Assembly: GCA_004802725.1 (NCBI GenBank)
Contig: SGPM01000243.1
Span: 1 to 43,167, forward strand
Direction of reading: 5' to 3'
Source: Antrodiella citrinella
Lineage: Eukaryota; Basidiomycota; Agaricomycetes; Polyporales; Steccherinaceae
Length of the DNA: 43,167 nucleotides
A model generated the notes under the pieces. That model saw only the letters and a program-made list of their open reading frames with translations, was not told the DNA's origin and did not search any database. Below are positions 31,918 through 41,442 of the stretch, piece by piece. The position numbers and the translations under genes were made by a program. Position 1 is the stretch's first letter, and each line of letters opens with the position of its first letter.

Positions 31918-32964
31918 TTAATCACTTCCATACCCGTAGTTGTCGAAGTCGTCTGGATGGAGAATCTCGCCCCACCCCCCCTCCTCCCACAGTCCCCCCT
32001 CCAATCCTCCCCATTCCCATGTCGGGTATTCCATACATTTTGTCGACATGGTAAGTCGCAACGCGTCGCGACATACGAGACGAGGCAGATGACGCTGAAC
32101 ATCATCACGCGCTCTGGACGCCACTTCGTCGACCAACGACTCGTCCTCCTTAGTAGGCTTCCGAACGGCGCAGATGTCGATGTCTACAGTAACCTGGTGT
32201 GTGCGCTCCCCCAAGCGAATGATGGCTTCGTCCAATCGCTCCAGGCGATCACCAGAATTGAGGTGGTAAGTGGTCGTCACATGAAAGTTGGTCTTGATTT
32301 TAAGATCCGCCAATTGGTTTGTGGGGAGGGACTCCAAAGTGCCCACAATGAAGCACAGGTTCTCATTGTTTAGGTGCACGTCCCCGTTGGTGCAAATGAT
32401 AAGCTGCATTCCTTTGAGGCGAGGATTTCCGGACAGATCGAAGGAATCTACACCACGTTACACCACGTGAGTGCCTTATGTCTGCTTGCTCGGATAGGGC
32501 AGCTTACCGCGTTCGCTGATAAAATTGCCGTACACTCCATCCTTCATCGTACTGATTCTGATGCATGCCGCCCATCGACCGAAGTCGTCGATGATACGCT
32601 GTGACATCGTGGGATTATTTTCTTTGACGCGGAGGACGTCGAGGTCTGCAAAAGCAACACATTGCTGCAGGTCTCGAAGAATGGTGTTGATGAAAACCCA
32701 ATGTGGCTGTGATTGGAAGGTCAACTTGTGTACACGAAGTTGGCTTGATAATGGAGGCAGTGGAGGATAGTGGTCGTGAGGGTCCACTCGAGGAGAGTAG
32801 TAAGATTCTGCTCGTAGTGAAGGATTTATGTTCGAAAGGCTAGGTGAGATGTGTTGTGCTCCTAGAGGGCATGCAACAGTGAGAATATATAGAGTCCAGA
32901 GTAAAGCGCCTTCTCGGCGGCTGTCAATACTGGGCCCGAGTACCGCTCGACGATTCACGAACAA
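31918..32964 (-). CDS. F-box/LRR-like protein, C-terminal part only
   Basis: Two exons join in frame: open frame from 32964 to 32508, a 60-nt intron (32507-32448, GTAAGC...TAG), then 32447-31918. The product has SSQLRVHKLTFQSQPHWVF, LRDLQQCVAFADLDVLRVKE, GNPRLKGMQLIICTNGD and an acidic-aromatic tail (HPDDFDNYGYGSD). Alternating leucine segments fit the C-terminal, LRR-like half of Agaricomycete F-box proteins, but no F-box is visible. A TATA-like AATATATAG on the forward strand near 32884 sits inside the frame, and no in-frame ATG follows it closely. It may be a 5'-truncated gene or a degenerated one. The family is tentative. Confidence 0.4.
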
Positions 32965-33490
32965 CCAGGTATCTCCTATTGTGATGGTGGTGTCAGAAGA
33001 TCATGATGGTGCTGCAGCAAGGTATCATCGATCATCTCGCTGATTGCCGCAGTGCTTGCCATCCTAGAGGCTATAATGAATGCGAGACTGCGTATGAGAG
33101 TCTCCATGGGTCACCGTGGAAGACAATCAAGATGGAGAATGAATGGAATTTGGCCACATCGAAGTTCGATCAGTAAACTTGAGTCGCCATCACCGGTCAC
33201 CCATGTTCGCTCAAAGTGTGGCGTGGATCACGTTGATCTGTGTTATGCAAACATTCAGTCTTAGTGGCAGCCGCATGATTGAACAACAGGAATGTTCATC
33301 CAGAAACGGTATCAGACTGTTCTGTCGGGACAAGGAATCATTAATCACTCACAATCATGCGTCTTAAATGAGCCGACGTACCTGCTGAATGAAAGCAGTA
33401 CAGCCTGGAGGAGAACAAGATGAAAACAGAAGAATTTTGAAGAACTCGACGGATATCATGGGTGCCATTACATAATATTCGAGGGTTCTG
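32965..33490. other. Intergenic stretch, no gene recognised
   Basis: No convincing coding region. It contains the upstream region of the orphan gene at 33563. Confidence 0.4.
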
Positions 33491-33496
33491 GCTGTG

Positions 33497-33505
33497 TATA
33501 AAAAA
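33497..33505 (+). promoter_or_regulatory. TATA box of orphan gene copy B
   Basis: TATAAAAAA lies about 58 bases before the ATG at 33563, matching the spacing in the inverted copy. Confidence 0.55.
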
Positions 33506-33562
33506 GCTCACGCGTTACTCCAACTTGCATCTCATTCCTATCCTGGTTCACTGCTTACGATC

Positions 33563-34230
33563 ATGAGCGAGCAAGAAAGAGACAACTCCACCACATCGTC
33601 GATGGTAGGCTTGATCTAGCACTCACAGTACCGATAAGTTGACCGACTCATTACTGGCAGGCCGACCAAGGTACCCCCGTTCCCCGCACCGACTCGTAGC
33701 CTGAGGAAAGATACAGTGTTTCGAAGGCTGACCTTGAAAGGATACAGAATTTGTTTACCCGCAGGTATGATGCGGAAACAAACCAACGCATGAGGTCGTC
33801 GGACGAGCTCATGAAGAAGTCTGTTCAGCACTTAGCTTCACTCTGTAATCTAATGCCTCTCCCATCTTTACCGAGTCACTATGGGTTCTACGTGCCTGAC
33901 GAACGGTTCATGGAGCTCGCGGACGCGTATTTCCCGGACGGGGCCCCCCATGAATTTCAAAATGCTATGGAGTTGACGTTGGATTTGGGGACAGCTTGTT
34001 TGGACAGCGGATTTCGGCCACGATGCGTCGAGGTTTACGTGACCCAAGCACACAAGGACGACTCGGGGGTGTGTCTGACAGGGATCAAAGAGAATGTAGG
34101 GGAGAGAGTGATGGTGTTGTCGATCCTCAAAAGCGAAGAGTACGAGAACGGGTACAGACTGCGATGGCTTGAAGTTGCAGAGCTCGAATGTCTGCTAGAT
34201 GCCAAGGCTGTTTGGTGGGAGGGATGTTAG
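33563..34230 (+). CDS. Orphan gene copy B, unknown function (probably intact)
   Basis: Exon 1 is 33563-33604. The intron GTAGGC...TAG (33605-33699, 95 nt) leads to exon 2, 33700-34230, in frame, giving 190 aa. In the position where copy A splices (GGCAG at about 33660), exon sequence here would meet a TAG at 33697-33699. Using that TAG as the splice acceptor removes the stop and keeps the frame. The protein reads YSVSKADLERIQNLF, then HYGFYVPDERFMELADAYF, then ENGYRLRWLEVAELECLL and VWWEGC at the end. There is no signal peptide or transmembrane segment. I do not recognise the family. The alternative is that the TAG is a real nonsense mutation and the gene is dead. Confidence 0.6.
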
Positions 34231-34340
34231 TCAATGACGGGAACTTGTGAGCTGCGGTTCTCTTCGCTCCACGGCATGTCAGCTCACCTGTGGAATCGCA
34301 GGGATGGCATCATCGGAGGAGCCATTGAATCACGTTTATA

Positions 34341-35139
34341 TGCATGTCCAGATAGTTTTTATGTTTGAATCATGTACCATAGTGGCGGAGTGTATGGCAG
34401 GATTATAAGAGTGAATATTGCACGTTGATTCGAGACTTGTCATCTGGTTTGCCTGGGAGGCTGGGGCTCGTCCAACAAGACGATCTATCTCTCTGAGACT
34501 TTCGCTCTCTGTCAATGACAGGACTGTCTAAGGTCTCCCAGTAAGTACCCAATCTCCAGCGGGCATGGATTATATGAACGAGAATGAGCATCATTGTGTG
34601 CGCCGCCGTGCGTGATGATAACACCGGAAGATTGCATCCACCGTATGGCAGATGAATTCGCTGGCAGCAACAGCGCGTCTCGTGATATGTGTCGATGACC
34701 TCCCAACAAAGCGGCGGTGGCCAAAAGCGGCCGGAAGTCAGAGCGACCAGTGACATTCAGGTAGCAACATATGGTACGATACAGCTGAGTCGGAAGGTAG
34801 ACCATACTGAGCAAAGCGAGAGCCAAAGGAAGATACAGTATGGTACCAGGGAATGAACGACCTGATTCAACGATATTCAAATCAAGACAGAAATATGAAA
34901 GCTCAGTACGCACGTTCCTTTCCATCTGACCTGTTGATTCCTTCTGTCCTCATAAAAACCGATCGCAGTGCTGCCCAATGCATAAAGATGGCGGAGCGGA
35001 AAAAGCATCAGGTCACTGTTCACTATTCGTGACAGACGCAGGTCATCAGCATTCGGACGTTCGTACAGATGACGGCGTGTGTACCCACCTAAGAAAGAAT
35101 ATTGTGTATGTAGATTCGCCACACTGACTTGATCTGTGT
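34341..35139. other. Unassigned stretch with minus-strand open frames
   Basis: Minus-strand frames at 34512-34925 (with hydrophobic LYLPLALALLSMVYLP) and 34877-35233 could be pieces of a membrane protein joined at a GTGCGT donor near 34913, but no complete model or known motif emerges. The part next to 35140 adjoins the decayed SnoaL copy. Confidence 0.3.
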
Positions 35140-35532
35140 GTAGACGGTGTGCTTGCGAAATCCGGCAGACCAGGCGTGGCGTGACTCGTCGCATGGGCTC
35201 AAGCTTTACGACACTTGTGACAAGCTCAAACAACGCACGCGAGGACGCCTTCGCAGGGTCCGCTTGGGGGAAAGTCTTTGGCGTGGCGAAGGTGTTTTAC
35301 CAATCGTGAAGGTTTCCCTGACGATGCGCTTATGTTGTTCTCGCTATCTACAAAAGATGAATCTTCAACATCAACGCTGTGACCACGGACTCTGAAGACA
35401 AGACTTACCTCCTCGTGTTTCAACACGACGGCGAACATTACGTTTGTCTCTTCTTCCAGAGTGAGCGAGGTCGGAAATTTCGTTATGAAATAGCTTGGAA
35501 GTCTGGTCTGCGCTCAGCGGAACAAGCGACAT
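35140..35532 (-). pseudogene. SnoaL-like pseudogene (copy B)
   Basis: From the ATG at 35532 it reads MSLVPLSADQTSKLF, matching the start of the intact gene at 20254. A frame shift then follows, after which LTLEEETNV, a GTAAGT donor near 35412 and an exon 2 trace (GGGAAACCTTC...) can be seen in other frames. Several stops interrupt it. It lies directly downstream of the PL14 pseudogene 35766-36621 in the same orientation, the same order as the other two PL14-SnoaL pairs. Confidence 0.7.
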
Positions 35533-35619
35533 GAAGGTTCGGAGGTAGACCGCAATAGTAGATCATCAGAGAAGACAATGAAGAGAAAAAGACTAGGACG
35601 CACCGGCTGAACTATGTGG

Positions 35620-35640
35620 GATCATAACTCCAAAACAAGG
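35620..35640 (-). promoter_or_regulatory. Conserved telobox-like block, degenerate copy
   Basis: Matches 18 of 21 bases of the block at 20140-20160. The TTAGGG unit is altered here (GGAGTTATGATC), in line with decay of the downstream gene. Confidence 0.4.
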
Positions 35641-35765
35641 TCGGCTCTAACCAGCTGCGCTCAGGCCTCCGCTACGAGAGCGCTCAGAACGCCTCAGAGA
35701 TTCCAACCAACCGTACAGCATCCACGAGATGCTAGAGATGCGCCTCAGAGGCTGCTTCGGCACAT

Positions 35766-36621
35766 CTATAGCCCCACGCAGGTGTTGAACTCCAGAAGCA
35801 CTAAAAGGCCGTAAAATCACGTTGTTGTGCGGTTTCCGTGTCCTAGACGCTGGAACGTACTGGAAACAAGACCAGACACATTCAATATGAATGTCGTAAG
35901 ATGAAATATAGACGTGAGGACATACCTCCAATGGAAGTGGACACCGCGGACGTGCGACCAGGACAAGACGGTGTCACGCAGGCCGAGCCCCTCCACATGC
36001 GCGATAGAATTCAACCCCGCGCATAACATCTCGACGTACCCGGTCAGCTTCACACTTCAAGATATACCAGCCAATGACTCACCATTTGGGCTTCCGATGG
36101 TATCACGTTCAATCTCTCCGCCACTATCGTCCATACTTCCGGGACCCGGGTGTGCCACGCTCCAATCCGTAGTCGGGGTGTTGGACCGAAGGGACTTTCT
36201 TCAACTTGCTCGGATTGAGAGCGTGGTGCTGGAGATACGCGGGTATCTGCGTACGCATATGCAGTTGCAAGTACCGATAGGGTATGTAGGACGTGTCGAG
36301 ACGTACCTCCGAGTTACGCGAAAATTTGAAGCAATCAAACCGGTTAGTCTCTCGACCGCCCACCCATACTCTTCAACGCTCCATCTACAATATCAGACCG
36401 ATCTCATCAGCCTCGCATGGGTTCACCGGAACCCAAATCACTCACATAACCTAAGACTAGGTAGCTTCCTCCTGTTGCGCCACACGCCTCCAGGTCATAT
36501 TACGTGTCGTCTGAACTGCCACTTTGTGCATATGTCTCTGGGAGCGATGTGTGGAAGGGTCAACGATCCCAGATATGATGTTGTGATCCTGCGAGAACGA
36601 GGAGAATAATGAGGAGGACTG
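35766..36621 (-). pseudogene. PL14 polysaccharide lyase pseudogene (copy B)
   Basis: It follows the intact PL14 gene (41443-42640) across all five exons. The start codon is lost: CAG at 36621-36619 stands where ATG is expected, followed by the same TCCTCCTC. Recognisable pieces are HKVAVQTTRN (HKVTAQTTHN in the intact gene), most of exon 3 (KVPSVQHPDYG, 36180s) and exon 4 (LGLRDTVLSWSHVRGVHFHW, about 35930-36020). Frames are broken several times and the conserved TFFGG end of exon 4 is gone. The intron positions are still visible as GTGAGT and GTATGT sites. Confidence 0.75.
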
Positions 36622-36751
36622 CGCAGACTGACGGTGAGAGACGCGTTCAACTTGAATTTGGTGGGTCCACGCGAACCGGACCTCCGGACTCCGGACTCCG
36701 GACGTCTTTCCCCCTCTGTGTCTGACCTCTCTCCTCCTCCAGCCATCCACG

Positions 36752-38765
36752 ATGAAACCATTTTCGCTCCAAATCCCTATTGACAAAAACGATGTCAGAT
36801 TTCGTATCTGGTCTCTCTCGGCTCTGCTTCGGGCTGTGCAGATGACAACACAGGGATGGGACAACTCTCCGAACAATCCAAACGCAGTGGCCATGCACGC
36901 AGTTCGTGACAGCTTGGAGCCTCCGAGTCCCCTTCGATACCAAATGACGGTCCTCAGCCATCTGTCCTCTATTCTTTCTCGCGGCAAGATTTTCGATTTG
37001 CATGACCAAGTCGTCGCCGTCATTGCCTCAGATCTCGGTGTGGACAGCAACCTCACTATCATCACTGACAGGTGAGTCGATGACGACGGAAGGAAATCAT
37101 CTGCCACAGATTTTGTCTTTCAGTCCGCGCATTGTGATATCTCGAAACTCTCAACCTACCGCAGTCGAGATGCAGACTTTTTCAGTCAGTGGAGTAGACG
37201 TGCATAATCTCGAAGCAACCTTTGCAGAGTGAGTCTTCCTGAACTTCTAGTGTTATCCGCTTTGTGAAATCGCAGTTCGTAGACCTTTACCCTACGCCTC
37301 ATACGTTGAAAACGTACTTCAGAAGATACTAGCGACGGCACAGCTCGGAAAGATGTCTGGTCACGATGTCCGCCAACACTCTCTCGACCGCTTTGTCGCT
37401 TTACAATGCCTGTCGAAGATACAGGGCAAGTGCAATCAGCTGTGGAGTCGCTATTTTGCTCCCAACGCCAAGGTGAACCTGAATCTTTGGACACCCGAGG
37501 ACGGCCCGGATCAGATTACGTTCACCCCCCTACCTCAATCCGCTCTCTTGCGCATGCTCCAATCCCATGACTCTGTTGAACTGGATCAAAACACACCTGG
37601 TCTTTATCACGTCCGACGGCCTGGATTCACAATCTTCCGTGACCTACTGAAGAGAGCATTCGAGATCATACTGATATCCTGCGCGTTGAACGCCGCCGCG
37701 GAACATTAGAATCTACTTGGGCGTCACTTGTACTTCCTGCACCGACTCCTGGAGAGCATGCCTGCTGAGTTGTGGAAAATTCCGTCTCTGGTGGATATTC
37801 TACGCCAAGGTTTAACTCCCATTCTTTCACGATCATCGTTTGACTTACGTGATTTCTCAGTTTTCCCTCCTGCATATGTAGACGCAGCTCCTGATGCTAA
37901 AAATGATGACGATGACGATGATGGCGGCAGCATATTAGAAAGCGAGTTAGAACTTAAAGAAGCAGGTGCGTTTAGTTATTTCATTGCGATACTCTAGCAC
38001 TCATCTCAAGTTCTCGCTCGGCAGCTGTGTCTCCGCAAGTGAATTTCTTCATTCGCGATGTCGATTCGCTGGCGGCGCCCATCGTTGCTACTCGCTATCT
38101 GACAAGCATGAAGATATTCCAGAAATCTACAAGCCTTCACGTCTCTCTCCTGTCTTTCACTCACCCTACGCTCCCCGCAGAAAACAATACAACCGCGCAA
38201 AACAAGGCGATCCGCAGCGAGATTACTGCATTACTGACCGGTTGGCGCGACCGGAATGTGCTGGACGAGGAGCGACACACGGCGATTACAAAGATTGTCG
38301 ATGGCACAAAGTTGAAGTTGGAAGGTCGGTTCCATTGCGAAGCGGGCATCATGGCGCTCCTGTATGCCAAATTGAGAGGTCCTGATCAAGAAGAGAATCC
38401 CTTGCGCGAGTCAGAGGTATGCCCTCATGCGGAGTAATTCTGGTCGCTGCTGACAGTGAGTCTAGTTCCCTCTCACCATTGGCGTGTCCAAGAAATGCTG
38501 CCCCATCTGCTGGGAGCTTGGTCAAATACTCTCGGCCGATTTCGAGCTCTCTGTGGCATTACCAGGAACTCACAGCGTGTTCTCTTTCTGGATCCCTCCT
38601 TCGTGGCTACCAGATAACGTCCTTGCGAAGCTGGAGCTCGTGCTATTAGAGAAGTTGCGACTGATGACAACGCCCCCGCCGCTCAGTAACCAATCATCGC
38701 CTTCCTCTGCTCCGTCTGCCAGCGGTGACGAGGACGATTTCTCTTACCTTGACGACATATGGTGA
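36752..38765 (+). pseudogene. OTT_1508-like deaminase-fold protein with one in-frame stop
   Basis: Exons: 36752-37071, 37124-37228, 37283-37965, 38025-38416, 38466-38765. All join in frame except for a single TAG at 37707-37709 within exon 3. The frame continues directly after it (YFLHRLLESMPAELWKIP), and no plausible intron removes the stop. The C-terminal domain shows the zinc and catalytic signature of the cytidine-deaminase fold: RFHCEAGIM (HxE, codons from 38333) and SKKCCPICWEL (CxxC), plus LPGTHSVFSFWIPP, as in the OTT_1508-like deaminase family expanded in basidiomycetes. The substrate of the fungal members is unknown. An acidic linker (DDDDDDGG) precedes the domain. The stop could be a fresh mutation, an allele or a sequencing error; apart from it the gene looks well preserved. 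Confidence 0.75.
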
Positions 38766-39130
38766 CGCTACGTCTTATGCTTGGCGTTCAAGCTGCTTGT
38801 AGCACGCTTTGTGTAGAGGGTATAGCGAGAAAGTCTGTAGGGTATTTTGGTAGAGCCGTCTATGGTCTGCTTCACAAAGGGAAGATGGATATCAAGGTTG
38901 GACGTTTGTATAAGATTCGCCTCATTGTGCTCCGGCATATTGGACATTGTATTGGAATATTTGCGTCGTCTGAGTCGTCGGTTTTGCACGCCGAATCCTA
39001 CGAGATGATTATTGAGATCAGAAGATATGGGGACATAATGCAGTGGTGAGGATGTCGAGGAGTGACTGGTGCTAGCCAAAGGAGAAAAGAGAGGGGTGTG
39101 TTCGGAGAGCTCGTCGAGCTCGCGACATAC
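38766..39130. other. Short intergenic stretch
   Basis: Convergent tails of the deaminase gene (plus) and the protease-fold pseudogene (minus). No gene or terminator structure was identified. Confidence 0.4.
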
Positions 39131-40607
39131 CTACGGGACGGCTTCGTAGAGGAAGCAGTCGGGCAACTTGGCCTTGATCTGCGCCTCGATCCACCAGTAA
39201 GGGGTGATGTACGAAGTGTCGGTTCGGTCACTGTAGTTCTTTCGATCGTTGGACTGCGGGAACATTGTGTTTCCAAACTCGGAGATCGAGAGGTTACCAC
39301 CTGCAGAGAAAATAAAAGTAATGGTCAGCTAAAGGTGAAGGCAAGAGGACAGTAGCGACGACACGGGGGGATGAAAAGGTGGGAGATCTAGACATAGAAA
39401 TGGGAAAAGACGTACCGACCCAAAGCTTATTGCCCTTGAACGTCGTCCAATCGATCTTATCATTGTAAAGCTCGATAAATGCCCAATCTTTGGTGAATCC
39501 GTAGGGCTCGACGGAGACCTAGATCTTCTCCCGAGTGAAGGACGAAGCCAATCGTGCGCTGGTCAAGCGTGGTGTAGTTCTCGGTGACCTCACTGTGGAG
39601 CGCTTTCATCCTCTGGATCTCCCTCCTCGCCTTCGTCACCAAATCCAAGTAGTCACTGCGACTGTCAGTCACGTTCTCACTTTCTCCCTCGACGGGATCC
39701 CCAAGTCTGCGAAGTTGAACGTTCCAGGCGTCGATAGAGTGGAGGCGGTCGCCGATAGTGGCCATCATGGCGTTGATGGCGTTGTCGTAGCCCATGGTAC
39801 CAAGCGCAACGATTTCCTCACGACGCTGACCACTCTTCTGATAGGACATGTCTGTGTTCTGGTAGACACTGGGAGGACGAGCGACGTGAGCGCAGGTTAG
39901 GACCGCGACACGCTTGTTGTCTTGAGAGAGGCGGAAGTAGAGACTGGCAGTCCCTTCGTGGTGGGGGTACTTGCGAGGCGCGATAGAGAGACCAAGAGTA
40001 GGGGTGAACGGCTTGCGCAGGTCGGGGACTCTGTCGACTAGGGGGTTGAACGAGAGGAGCCTTGGGTCGGCAAAACGAGTCACCACCGACTCGATAAACA
40101 CCACCTCGATGTCAGGGAAGCCGGCGTCGGTGAGGATGTTCTTGACAACGGCTGCAGCAGCGACAGCAGCCTCGTAGAGGAGGGAACTGGGAATCACACC
40201 AACGCACATGATAAGAGGGCAGAATGGCTTTGGCTCCCCAGCATTGGCGTAGGCGAGGGGATTGACGGACGTCCACATTATGCCAACGGATTCGAGCTCG
40301 TCGCAGATGCGCGAGCCAATAGAGACCCAATTGTGCTGAATAGGGTGGTCGTGAACCGGGAGAGGCTCACGAACGATGCTCCGGGCCACAGGTCCCTTGC
40401 CTACGAGCCAGTCAGGGCCAGACTTGTAGACGCAGGGAATACGAGAACCAAGTCGCTGTAAGCATTTGGGTACTTCTCGGTGAGGCGGTCCTTTGACGCG
40501 ACGTCGTCCCCTGCCATGTCCTCGATATCTCCCGAAAGCGATTTTTTGCAGACATAGTCAGTGGGAGAGACGAGAGTCTCGGTTGTGCACGTGGAGACAG
40601 GAGACAT
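39131..40607 (-). pseudogene. Trypsin-like-fold protein of a large Agaricomycete family, internally deleted
   Basis: From the ATG at 40607 the sequence follows a common Agaricomycete family of about 500-600 aa with a serine-protease-like fold (VLTCAHVARPP, REEIVALGTMGYDNAINAMM). Three defects are visible. One base is missing near 40447-40452 (TTGG where TTGGG would keep GSRIPCVYKSG in frame). A two-base loss near 39519-39524 shifts the frame before SVEPYGFTKDWAFIELY. After an intron (GTACGT...CAG, about 39413-39303) the sequence jumps from FGNTMFPQSNDRKNYS to TSYITPYWWIEAQIKAKLPD, the family's C-terminus. This omits roughly 120 residues that normally hold the GDSGS serine region. It ends at the TAG at 39133-39131. 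The family is known to me by pattern, not by a proven function. Confidence 0.65.
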
Positions 40608-41059
40608 GTTGAAGTTCTCGCGATGATTTTGGGTAGCTAAGCAGGCTTCAATGAACCTCGGGTCGAGGTCAAGAATGGACACTGTCGACGAGAGGGCCGT
40701 ACGCAATTTTAGCAGACTCTCTAATTTATCATCTCTGCTGAAATTTGAGTATTACTATCACTTCATCCGTCCAAGTCTATGACTGACTGACCTTGGGGTG
40801 CTCAGGATACATACTCGGGGCGCCGTTGTGTGTGTGCGTGTTCCTTAAGAACAGTTCGACAGAGCCGTGTAGCGTTTCGTATGAAACATCGACGAAGGAT
40901 GATGAATGCTCTGGAAACAGATGCGGCCGGGATTTTTGAAGGGACGTCCGTTAGGAAGTGGCGGCCCACAGCAGCCAGGACGACCAGGTGACAGCTGGAA
41001 ATCGGCATGGCATGCGATTCTGTGAGTACTAGCACATTGAGTGTCGTCGCTATCTTAGT
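40608..41059. other. Intergenic stretch
   Basis: Upstream side of the protease-fold pseudogene and worn remains of the SnoaL copy. No other feature was seen. Confidence 0.4.
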
Positions 41060-41200
41060 ACAGACCTTTGTGTATTCGAGAACGACCTTTCGCGTCCACC
41101 TCTTGTGGGTTTGAAAGACGTAACCTTCGTATCCGCACGCTAACTGGTTTGGCAGTCTGGTCCGCACTCGGAGCAACAACCAGAACGATGATTGCTGAAT
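41060..41200 (-). pseudogene. SnoaL-like remnant (copy A, beside the intact PL14)
   Basis: On the minus strand, GTGCGGACCAGACTGCCAA near 41170 matches the intact SnoaL gene (20273 onward), and CCCACAAGAGG plus GGTCGTTCT further on match the end of its exon 1. The ATG is gone and indels disrupt the frame. Later exons are not recognisable. It is preceded by the perfectly conserved promoter block at 41310-41330 and a TATATATA near 41205. Confidence 0.65.
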
Positions 41201-41309
41201 CGTATATATACAGTAAATCTGCAGTAGTAAGGTGTCAGAGCTGAGAGAGAAGACAACGAAAAGGAGAATGGTAGGACGCACTACAGGTTCATCGTCTATG
41301 ACGTAAACG

Positions 41310-41330
41310 GACCCTAACCCCAAAACAAGG
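41310..41330 (-). promoter_or_regulatory. Conserved telobox-like block, copy A
   Basis: Identical over 21 bases to 20140-20160 although the gene it would drive here is dead. It lies about 110 bases after the PL14 stop codon. Confidence 0.5.
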
Positions 41331-41442
41331 TTTCCTCGCAGCATGAATCTTCGCCACGATAACTAGAACACTACAGAAGTTCACCCAATTGCACGATATC
41401 CGCGAAATAGGACGATCCTGATGTTGCTCTGATTGGCCATGG

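Larger units (their letters stand above)
33490..34340 (+). repeat. Duplicated segment, copy B (inverted partner of 17735-18600)
   Basis: See the partner segment. The similarity continues about 105 bases after the stop codon of the orphan gene, through non-coding sequence, so this is a DNA-level duplication rather than just conserved protein. Confidence 0.75.

Noticed and set aside
37638..37709. Intron that would remove the in-frame TAG of the deaminase gene
   Set aside because: The only GT...AG pairs either make an intron of about 25 nt or shift the downstream frame.
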